Source: Lachnospiraceae bacterium UBA7109 (GTDB lineage Bacteria > Bacillota > Clostridia > Lachnospirales > Lachnospiraceae). Taken from it: DNA of 17,245 nt. The DNA lies in contig DKYD01000061.1 in NCBI GenBank assembly GCA_002492335.1, positions 6,749 through 23,993 on the forward strand, in the 5' to 3' direction. This document shows positions 7,457-13,000 of the stretch, in pieces. The first letter of the stretch is position 1; each line of letters begins with the position of its first letter. The notes beneath the pieces were generated by a model. It saw nothing but the letters and a program-made list of their open reading frames with translations, had not been told where the DNA came from and did not search any database. The translations under genes were made by a program, and so were the position numbers.

Positions 7457-8585
7457 AACGTTCCCTCCTTATGCCTAAGAATGCAATAATAACCAGTCCG
7501 ATGCTCATGAAGGCAAGAATCATCAGGCATCTGTGAAACTTTGCCGTGTCATTATAAATGCTCAGATAATAATATGCATCACTGAGTACTGCGGCAGGAT
7601 TGATCCGGTTGATGATCGGACAATGCGTTTCAATTATGTTTTTCATATTGCCAAACATCAATCCTGCAAGAAATCCAGGCAGCAGGGTAATGACGACGGC
7701 CAGTCCGAGTTTCAGTTCCATACTGAATCTGCCGATACAGCCAAAGGCGATGCCGAGGGCAATGCCAATCGTGCTTCCCATGAAGTTTACAAGAAGCAGA
7801 GAAGGAATATCATCCCCCAGACTGATACCAAGCACCTTTACAATATAAAGATTCAGGATAAGAATATTTATAAAATGAATGATCACGAGAAGAAGCATAT
7901 CCATAAGTATAAGTGTAAGCTTGTGTGTTGGAGTAATACTTCGTCTTGCACCAAGCGGGCTTAAGTTTGCCTGTCCATCAAAGGTTGCTTTGACGCTTAA
8001 GAACACACCGGACAGGCACGCATAGGCGATCAGCGCAAAAAAGTACTGTACATTCGGATTCATTTCTTTTCCGCCTGCAGATACTTCTTTTATTACCTGT
8101 CTGTAATCACTCATTTCATCCAGAGCCTGGGGAATCTTCTCAGGGTGTGTTCCGGCAATTTCCTGTATTAAGGATGCATTCAGATTGTAAGTTTTTAACA
8201 GGGAAGTAAGAATGCTTTCATACAGGCCATTTTTCCCAACAGTCAGGGAAGGCGTCTCTTTTACATAGTAGATTCCCAGTATTTCTTCTTCTTTTAATTG
8301 AGACAGGGCTTCCTTTTCTGTAGAAATATCCTGGATCTGGATCGTGTCTCCATCTATTTCATTTAGAAACGTAAGAAAGGCTTTTGCATTTTCTGAATCG
8401 GTATTTTCTTCCATGACGGCGACAGATATGCCGTCCCACCGGGATTCCCCGGTACTCTCAAGGCCCAGTGTGCCGAAGGCAAGATAGAAGAATGTTCCCA
8501 GTATCATCGGAAAACCAAGCGCCCAGAACAGCATCTGGTAATCCCGGACAATCTGAAGAAACCGGTATTTTAATAAATGTAACAT
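7443..8585 (-). CDS. ABC-2 type transporter permease (LnrM-like)
   Basis: A 380-residue ABC-2 permease with the same plan as its downstream partner: one N-terminal membrane segment (about 18-38), a long extracytoplasmic region (about 40-172) and five hydrophobic segments in the C-terminal half. The start ATG (8583-8585) follows AGGAGG at 7 nt spacing, and this ribosome site overlaps the stop codon of the ATPase gene, so the two genes are packed without a gap. It is the middle gene of a three-gene exporter operon (ATPase-permease-permease). The large outer loop probably contacts a lipophilic or peptide substrate at the membrane surface, as inferred for related antimicrobial-efflux permeases. 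The sequences of the two permeases differ enough to suggest an old duplication rather than a recent one. Confidence 0.85.
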   Translation of the reverse strand: MLHLLKYRFLQIVRDYQMLFWALGFPMILGTFFYLAFGTLGLESTGESRWDGISVAVMEENTDSENAKAFLTFLNEIDGDTIQIQDISTEKEALSQLKEEEILGIYYVKETPSLTVGKNGLYESILTSLLKTYNLNASLIQEIAGTHPEKIPQALDEMSDYRQVIKEVSAGGKEMNPNVQYFFALIAYACLSGVFLSVKATFDGQANLSPLGARRSITPTHKLTLILMDMLLLVIIHFINILILNLYIVKVLGISLGDDIPSLLLVNFMGSTIGIALGIAFGCIGRFSMELKLGLAVVITLLPGFLAGLMFGNMKNIIETHCPIINRINPAAVLSDAYYYLSIYNDTAKFHRCLMILAFMSIGLVIIAFLGIRRERYDSI

Positions 8586-8596
8586 ATGGATTCCTC

Positions 8597-9526
8597 CTAA
8601 TCTCTTAATTCTTTTCCGGTAATCTCAAGGAAGACGTCATTTAAAGTCGGAAGCTCTGAAAATACACGCCCGAAAGAGATATCCTGTTCCTGGAGATAAT
8701 GCAGAACCCGGATCAGATTGTGTTTTGCGCTGCTTAATCTTACTTTGAGCGTCTGCTCTTCGTAGGAAATATCAAATACATGAGGAAGCTGCCTGATCTC
8801 GGAAAGCGTAGTGTCATCAAGGACAATTGCCTCGATCGTAATGGTTTCTCCTGTCTTGATCATCCTCTTTAATTCCTCTTTTGTTCCGGTTGCCAGTACA
8901 CGTCCGTGGTCAATGATTGCAATCCGGGAGCAGATTTGTTCTACCTCCTCCATGTAGTGAGAGGTGTAGATAATGGTGGAACCCTGGCGGTTCAGCTCCA
9001 GAATTCCTTCCAGGATTTTGTTCCGGCTCTGCGGGTCGACGGCAACCGTTGGCTCATCCATAATAATCAGTCTTGGTTTGTGTACAATTCCGCAGGCAAT
9101 ATTTAATCTTCTTAAGAGACCGCCGGACAGCTTTTTGGGACGCATTTTACGGAAATCTTCCAGTCCGGCGAAGCGGATGGCTTCTTCTACAAGTTCCTTT
9201 CGTTTCTCTTTGTCTTTGACGTACAGACCGCAGAAATAGTCGATATTTTCCTGTACATTCATTTGCTCAAATACGGCGACATTCTGCATTACGACGCCAA
9301 TCTGTTTTTTGATATCATAGCTGTCTGGATGCATTTCCTTACCAAAGATGGTAATGCTGCCCTTATCGTATCTCAGAAGAGACAGAAGGCAGTTGATTGC
9401 AGTTGTTTTCCCGGAGCCGTTTGGCCCGAGAAGTCCGAAAACTTCCCCTTCTTTTATGGTCAGGTTTAAATGATCCAGTGCGACCAGATCACCGTATCGT
9501 TTTACAAGGTTCTGTATTTGTATCAT
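8597..9526 (-). CDS. ABC transporter ATP-binding protein (LnrL-like)
   Basis: A 309-residue cytoplasmic ATPase that drives the two adjacent permeases. Walker A is GPNGSGKT (34-41), the Q-loop is Gln81, the signature is LSGGLLRR (133-140, with an unusual second LL in place of the common MKR/QKQ), Walker B is LIIMDEPT (153-160) and the switch histidine is His190 in YTSH. The last 90 or so residues form the C-terminal extension typical of drug-export and Nod-type ATPases (DrrA/CcmA-like). The ATG lies 5 nt after GGAGGT. It is the first gene of the - strand operon, transcribed divergently from the two-component genes and presumably under their control. Length and context match LnrL of the linearmycin-resistance transporter, but homology to other antibiotic exporters is equally compatible. 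Confidence 0.92.
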   Translation of the reverse strand: MIQIQNLVKRYGDLVALDHLNLTIKEGEVFGLLGPNGSGKTTAINCLLSLLRYDKGSITIFGKEMHPDSYDIKKQIGVVMQNVAVFEQMNVQENIDYFCGLYVKDKEKRKELVEEAIRFAGLEDFRKMRPKKLSGGLLRRLNIACGIVHKPRLIIMDEPTVAVDPQSRNKILEGILELNRQGSTIIYTSHYMEEVEQICSRIAIIDHGRVLATGTKEELKRMIKTGETITIEAIVLDDTTLSEIRQLPHVFDISYEEQTLKVRLSSAKHNLIRVLHYLQEQDISFGRVFSELPTLNDVFLEITGKELRD

Positions 9527-9552
9527 AGAGCACCTCCATTTTTATTTGTTAC

Positions 9553-9581
9553 TTGTAGTATAATATTTTCACGTATATAAT
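9553..9581 (+). promoter_or_regulatory. Candidate promoter for the two-component genes
   Basis: TATAAT at 9576-9581 has a weak -35 (TTGTAG, 9553-9558) at 17-nt spacing. Transcription would start near 9588. A second TATAAT lies at 9559-9564. On the opposite strand TATACT (complement of 9557-9562) could serve as the -10 box for the ABC operon, so the divergent promoters appear to overlap. The start sites are predictions only. Confidence 0.45.
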
Positions 9582-9592
9582 AGTAGTGTTGG

Positions 9593-9622
9593 ATGTCACA
9601 AATGAAAGGTGACATATGTCAT
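9593..9622. promoter_or_regulatory. Tripartite ATGTCA operator between ABC and two-component genes
   Basis: ATGTCAC (9593-9599) and GTGACAT (9609-9615) form a perfect 7-bp inverted repeat with a 9-nt spacer. A third copy, ATGTCAT (9616-9622), makes TGACATATGTCA (9610-9621) a perfect 12-bp palindrome. The site lies about 43-65 nt upstream of the predicted ABC-operon start, a typical position for a NarL/LuxR-type activator, and just downstream of the predicted kinase promoter. The response regulator next door is the obvious candidate ligand. Confidence 0.6.
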
Positions 9623-9638
9623 ATGGAGGAGGGCATAG

Positions 9639-10727
9639 ATGAAACAGATTGTTGACCAGGGAATTCTGTTATTATATTGTATGACGGCTTTATTCTTTGT
9701 ACTGCCGGATACTGCGTTTGTGGTGGCGCTCCTTATTACGCTGATCTATGTGGCGGTGAGTAATATTGATTTTTTTAATAAGCTGCATTATGGGTTTACT
9801 GTTTTATTTCTTGTGTCGGCATATTTCTGCCCACAGTGTCTGCTTTTTGCTCCGGCGGTATCTTATAGCATCCTGAAAAATCGATACGATATTCCAGGAG
9901 TGGTCATTGCCGGAATGTGTATCTGGTTTTATAAAGACGCCGGAATCCAGACACTGGTTTATATCGGAATGGGAACGGCTTTCTCTGCCCTTCTGTGGGA
10001 GCGGACCGGCAGCTACGAGAGACTTTCGGATTTGTTTAAAAAGACAAGGGATGACAGCGTCGAACTGACACTTTTGTTAAAAGAAAAGAACCAGACGCTT
10101 CTTGAAAATCAGGATTATGAGATTTATACAGCTACTTTAAGGGAAAGAAACCGTATTGCGAGGGAGATTCACGATCATGTGGGACATATGCTGTCCAGAG
10201 CAATTCTGATGGTGGGCGCTATGAAGGCGGTGAACCGGGAAGAGACGATGACGGAGCCGATAAAAGCTCTGGAGGATACCCTGAATACAGCGATGACGAA
10301 TATCCGGGAAAGCGTCCATGACCTTCATGATGACTCGGTGAATTTGAAAGAGGTACTGGAAGAAATTGTGGAGGAGTACGGTTTCTGCCCGGTAGAATTA
10401 AAATATGATATGGGAAATCAGATTCCTCGGGAAGTGAAATATAGTTTTATTGCGATTGTAAAAGAGGCGCTGCATAATGTGGCCAAGCATAGTAACGCAA
10501 CAGAAGTGTGTGTGACGGTAAGGGAACACCCTGCGCTGTATCAGCTGGTGATTGAAGATAACGGAAACATTGGGAAAGAACAGAATGGAACAGAGAGCGG
10601 CGGTCAGGGAATGGGCGTTCAGAATATGAAGGATCGGATTCATGCATTGGGAGGAACGATACAGATTGGCTGCAGGAAAGGATTCCGCATCTTTATTACG
10701 GTACCCGGAAAGGAGAAGGCAGCATGA
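9639..10727 (+). CDS. Intramembrane-sensing histidine kinase, NarL/LiaS/DesK group
   Basis: A 362-residue sensor kinase. The first 125 or so residues are almost entirely hydrophobic (four or five membrane segments) with no extracytoplasmic domain, so the signal is probably sensed in or at the membrane. A short coiled linker leads to the HisKA_3 dimerisation domain with the phospho-acceptor His178 in REIHDHVGH. The HATPase domain has its N-box at IVKEALHNVAKHSN and a G-box at GQGMGVQNMKDRI. GGAGGAGGG lies just before the ATG. The gene overlaps the response-regulator gene by 4 nt. Its divergence from an ATPase-permease-permease operon matches LnrJ of Bacillus subtilis. It probably detects membrane-active compounds or envelope stress and raises transporter expression through its partner regulator. 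The ligand is not known. Confidence 0.92.
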   Translation: MKQIVDQGILLLYCMTALFFVLPDTAFVVALLITLIYVAVSNIDFFNKLHYGFTVLFLVSAYFCPQCLLFAPAVSYSILKNRYDIPGVVIAGMCIWFYKDAGIQTLVYIGMGTAFSALLWERTGSYERLSDLFKKTRDDSVELTLLLKEKNQTLLENQDYEIYTATLRERNRIAREIHDHVGHMLSRAILMVGAMKAVNREETMTEPIKALEDTLNTAMTNIRESVHDLHDDSVNLKEVLEEIVEEYGFCPVELKYDMGNQIPREVKYSFIAIVKEALHNVAKHSNATEVCVTVREHPALYQLVIEDNGNIGKEQNGTESGGQGMGVQNMKDRIHALGGTIQIGCRKGFRIFITVPGKEKAA

Positions 10728-11350
10728 GAATTGTGATTGTAGATGATGACAGGTTTATTGCCGGCGCCCTGAAGACGATATTGGAAGCAGGGGAAGAAGT
10801 GACGGTAGAGGGAACAGGATATGACGGAAGCGAGGCAGTTTCATTATACAGGGAAAAACGACCGGACGTATTGCTTATGGATATTCGGATGAAGCAGGTA
10901 AGCGGACTTGATGCGGCAAAAACAATATTAAAGGAAGATCCGCAGGCAAAGATACTTTTACTTACTACTTTTTCTGATGATGAGTATATTGTGGAAGCTT
11001 TAAAATATGGTGTGAAAGGATATATTTTAAAGCAGGATTATCATAGTATTCTTCCGGCCATCCGGGCGGTACATATGGGGCAGAGTGTATTTGGGACAGA
11101 GATTACAGCCAGATTACCGGAGCTTCTGAAGGAACAACAAAAGTTTGATTACCGACTGCATGATATCAGTGAAAAAGAATATGCGGTGATAAGACTTGTA
11201 GCAGAGGGACTCAGCAACAAAGAAATTGCCGCAGAACTGTTCTTAAGTGAGGGGACGGTGAGAAATTATATCAGTGATGTGCTGGACAAGCTGGGACTTC
11301 GGGATCGGACACAGCTTGCGATCCATTACCTGACCGGCGGGCGCGACTGA
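10724..11350 (+). CDS. Response regulator, NarL/LuxR family (LnrK-like)
   Basis: A 208-residue two-domain DNA-binding regulator. The receiver domain (1 to about 120) has the acidic pocket Asp8-Asp9, the phospho-acceptor Asp53 in LLMDIRM, the conserved Thr of LLLTTF and the Lys of KGYILK. A linker leads to a LuxR-type helix-turn-helix (about 145-205) with the hallmark LSNKEIAAELFLSEGTVRNY and then a DVLDKLGLRDR helix. The start overlaps the kinase stop (ATGA), so kinase and regulator are co-translated. The three ATGTCA half-sites in the divergent spacer are its likely binding target. By analogy with LnrK it would activate the ABC operon after phosphorylation. No unusual residues were seen at the functional positions. 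Confidence 0.94.
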   Translation: MRIVIVDDDRFIAGALKTILEAGEEVTVEGTGYDGSEAVSLYREKRPDVLLMDIRMKQVSGLDAAKTILKEDPQAKILLLTTFSDDEYIVEALKYGVKGYILKQDYHSILPAIRAVHMGQSVFGTEITARLPELLKEQQKFDYRLHDISEKEYAVIRLVAEGLSNKEIAAELFLSEGTVRNYISDVLDKLGLRDRTQLAIHYLTGGRD

Positions 11351-11367
11351 GTTCGAAACATTCGAAC
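11351..11367. repeat. 17-bp inverted repeat after the response regulator
   Basis: GTTCGAA-ACA-TTCGAAC is a perfect inverted repeat directly after the regulator stop codon. It has no T-run, so it is at best a weak RNA hairpin. It lies about 20 nt upstream of the predicted ridA -35 box and could be a protein-binding site. Confidence 0.5.
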
Positions 11368-11385
11368 AGGCAGTAGAAAAGCAGA

Positions 11386-11414
11386 TTTACAAGTTATGCC
11401 GGGTGTGTTAAGAT
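11386..11414 (+). promoter_or_regulatory. Predicted sigma-A promoter for ridA-mrp
   Basis: TTTACA (11386-11391) is followed after exactly 17 nt by TAAGAT (11409-11414), matching the consensus at 5 of 6 and 4 of 6 bases. The ridA ribosome site AGGAGG (11432-11437) and its ATG (11446) follow at normal distances. This suggests ridA and mrp are transcribed separately from the two-component genes. Confidence 0.6.
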
Positions 11415-11445
11415 AAGTAAGGGAAAATGACAGGAGGAAGATAGC

Positions 11446-11820
11446 ATGGAAATTATAGCAACGGAAAAAGCGCCAGAGGCATTAGGACCGTATTCCCAGG
11501 CATATGTACATGACGGAATCTTATATTCAGCGGGACAGCTTGGGATTGTTCCGGAGACAGGGGAGCTTGCTTCGGATACGATTGAAGGACAGACTGAGCA
11601 GGCCTGCAAAAATATTGGAGAGGTGTTAAAAGAAGCGGGAACAGATTTTTCACATGTGTTAAAAACGACCTGCCTTCTCGCTGATATTGCAGATTTTGGG
11701 GCTTTTAATGAGGTATATGCAAAATATTTTGTTTCAAAACCGGCAAGGAGCTGTTTCGCAGTTAAGGAGATCCCAAAGGGAGCGCTCTGTGAGATAGAAG
11801 TGATTGCCGCTGTTAAATAA
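11446..11820 (+). CDS. ridA: RidA family reactive imine/enamine deaminase
   Basis: A 124-residue cytoplasmic protein of the YjgF/YER057c/UK114 (RidA) family. These form trimers and hydrolyse reactive 2-aminoacrylate-type enamine/imine intermediates released by PLP enzymes, protecting other PLP enzymes from damage. The family landmarks are present: GPYSQA near residue 14, the YSAGQLG strand, the active-site Arg101 in KPARSCF and the acidic residue of the terminal CEIEVIA strand (Glu117). The length is standard. AGGAGG lies 8 nt before the ATG, and a good promoter sits just upstream. The mrp gene follows after 39 nt on the same strand, so the two are probably co-transcribed. A functional link between imine detoxification and Fe-S assembly is possible but not shown by the sequence. 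Confidence 0.95.
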   Translation: MEIIATEKAPEALGPYSQAYVHDGILYSAGQLGIVPETGELASDTIEGQTEQACKNIGEVLKEAGTDFSHVLKTTCLLADIADFGAFNEVYAKYFVSKPARSCFAVKEIPKGALCEIEVIAAVK

Positions 11821-11859
11821 AGTTATAGTAAGAGATAAAGAACAGGAGGAGTTAAGATT

Positions 11860-12690
11860 ATGGAAGAACAGCAGAACAATTGCAGCCCATCTGACTGTGC
11901 GGGCTGCTCACATGCGGATTCCTGCAGCAGTAAGCCGCAGGATTTTAAGAAACCGGCAAACCAGTTTTCTCATATTAAAAAGGTGATTGGTGTTGTCAGC
12001 GGGAAAGGCGGCGTCGGTAAATCTATGGTAACCGCATCTCTGGCACGCAGAATGCGGGAAAAGGGATATGCGGTAGGAATTATGGACGCAGATGTTACAG
12101 GACCATCCATTCCGAAAATGTACGGGCTGCACGAGCAGGCGTCAGGGAGCGAGGAAGGAATCATCCCGTGCGAGGCGGCAGACGGAACAAAGATCATGTC
12201 AGTCAACCTTCTTCTTCCGGATGAATCCGCTCCGGTCATCTGGAGAGGCCCGGTAATTGCAGGAGTTGTGACACAATTCTGGACAGATGTTATCTGGGGG
12301 GATCTGGATTATTTATTCGTAGATATGCCTCCGGGAACCGGAGATGTGCCGCTTACTGTGTTCCAGTCACTTCCGGTAGACGGAGTAGTGATTGTTACCT
12401 CTCCGCAGGATCTGGTACAGATGATTGTAAAGAAAGCTTATTATATGGCAGTGCAGATGGGAATTCCGGTGCTTGGAATTGTTGAAAACTACAGCTATCT
12501 TGAATGTCCGGACTGTGGGAAGAAGATTCCGGTATTTGGTGAAAGCCACGTGGACGAAGCAGCCCGGGAATTAGGAATTCCGGTACTCGGAAAGATGCCT
12601 GTGGATGCAAAGCTTGCAGAGGCGGTGGAGAGTGAGAAGTTCTCCGAGGTCAGCAACACGTATCTGGATGAGGCAGTTTCCATCCTTTAG
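11860..12690 (+). CDS. mrp: Mrp/NBP35-type P-loop ATPase, iron-sulfur cluster carrier
   Basis: A 276-residue cytoplasmic ATPase of the Mrp/ApbC/NBP35 group, which binds a bridging [4Fe-4S] cluster and passes it to apo-proteins. The deviant Walker A GKGGVGKS is at 48-55, the DADVTGPS switch follows near 75, Walker B-like LFVDMPPGTGD lies near 150, and the cluster-bridging pair Cys216-x-x-Cys219 is in ECPDCGKK. The N-terminal tail (1-35) is Cys-rich: Cys8, Cys13, Cys16 and Cys22. The last three give the CX2CX5C spacing found in the N-terminal cluster motif of eukaryotic NBP35. AGGAGG lies 10 nt before the ATG. It follows ridA by 39 nt and ends just before a strong terminator, so it is the last gene of a two-gene unit. 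Confidence 0.94.
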   Translation: MEEQQNNCSPSDCAGCSHADSCSSKPQDFKKPANQFSHIKKVIGVVSGKGGVGKSMVTASLARRMREKGYAVGIMDADVTGPSIPKMYGLHEQASGSEEGIIPCEAADGTKIMSVNLLLPDESAPVIWRGPVIAGVVTQFWTDVIWGDLDYLFVDMPPGTGDVPLTVFQSLPVDGVVIVTSPQDLVQMIVKKAYYMAVQMGIPVLGIVENYSYLECPDCGKKIPVFGESHVDEAARELGIPVLGKMPVDAKLAEAVESEKFSEVSNTYLDEAVSIL

Positions 12691-12707
12691 ATTTTATAAA
12701 TCGACGG

Positions 12708-12741
12708 AAAAAAGATTCGGGAATTTTCCTGAATCTTTTTT
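12708..12741 (+). terminator. Intrinsic terminator of ridA-mrp
   Basis: AAAAAAGATTCGGGAA pairs with TTCCTGAATCTTTTTT with a single G-T wobble, giving a long stem and a very short loop followed by T's. It starts 18 nt after the mrp stop. The flanking A and T tracts would allow it to work in both directions. Confidence 0.88.
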
Positions 12742-12777
12742 ATTGTATAGGAAACTTCGTTCCCTATACAATAAAAA
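12737..12777. repeat. Second long hairpin overlapping the mrp terminator
   Basis: TATTGTATAGG (12741-12751) is perfectly complementary to CCTATACAATA (12763-12773). The stem extends through TTTT/AAAA on the outside and AAC/GTT around a TTC loop on the inside. Its left arm shares the T-run of the mrp terminator, so the two hairpins compete for the same bases. From memory this sequence type recurs between genes in Lachnospiraceae; not verified here. Confidence 0.7.
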
Positions 12778-12780
12778 CTC

Positions 12781-12863
12781 TCCGAGAGGATGCGCACTCG
12801 CGCAAAGGTGAAGTGTGTCGCAAGCGACCGCGCTCGGCGCGAGAATGTGTCAAGGCACATTCT
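12781..12863. repeat. Cloverleaf-like GC-rich intergenic segment
   Basis: Several nested complementary pairs are visible. CTCGCGC (12797-12803) pairs with GCGCGAG (12837-12843) and encloses GTCGC-AA-GCGAC (12817-12828). AGAATGTG (12842-12849) pairs with CACATTCT (12856-12863) around TCAAGG. The GC content is much higher than in the AT-rich DNA that follows. It is most likely a dispersed palindromic repeat. A structured small RNA is the alternative, but no promoter was recognised. Confidence 0.5.
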
Positions 12864-13000
12864 TTGTTCTGAGAAGCAATAAAAATATTAAATATCTCCA
12901 CCTAGTTTAAATTTTTAGGGTTTCGGCAAAAGTGAAAATTTTTTATAATATTTAATAAGGATGTGCAGATGCACATAAATAAATCAGAAAGGAGAAACTT
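12864..13000 (+). promoter_or_regulatory. AT-rich promoter and operator region of the GH127 gene
   Basis: A TATAAT -10 box lies at 12944-12949, but no good -35 box is visible (TTTCGG at 17-nt spacing), which hints at activator dependence. ATGTGCA-GA-TGCACAT (12961-12976) is a perfect inverted repeat placed about 5-20 nt after the expected transcription start, a classical repressor position. AAGGAG (12989-12994) precedes the ATG at 13001 by 6 nt. Confidence 0.55.

Noticed and set aside
7533..7964. 143-codon open frame on the + strand
   Set aside because: Antisense to the LnrM-like permease, low-complexity Lys/His-rich translation, no ribosome site.
11351..11367. GTTCGAA dyad as a LexA box
   Set aside because: The Firmicute LexA box is CGAAC-N4-GTTCG. 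Here the half-sites are in the opposite order and spacing.
12790..12882. 30-residue open frame on the + strand (MRTRAKVKCVASDRARREN start)
   Set aside because: It is read straight through the multi-stem GC-rich block and has no properly spaced ribosome site (GAGAGG abuts the ATG). It is more likely a by-product of a dispersed repeat.
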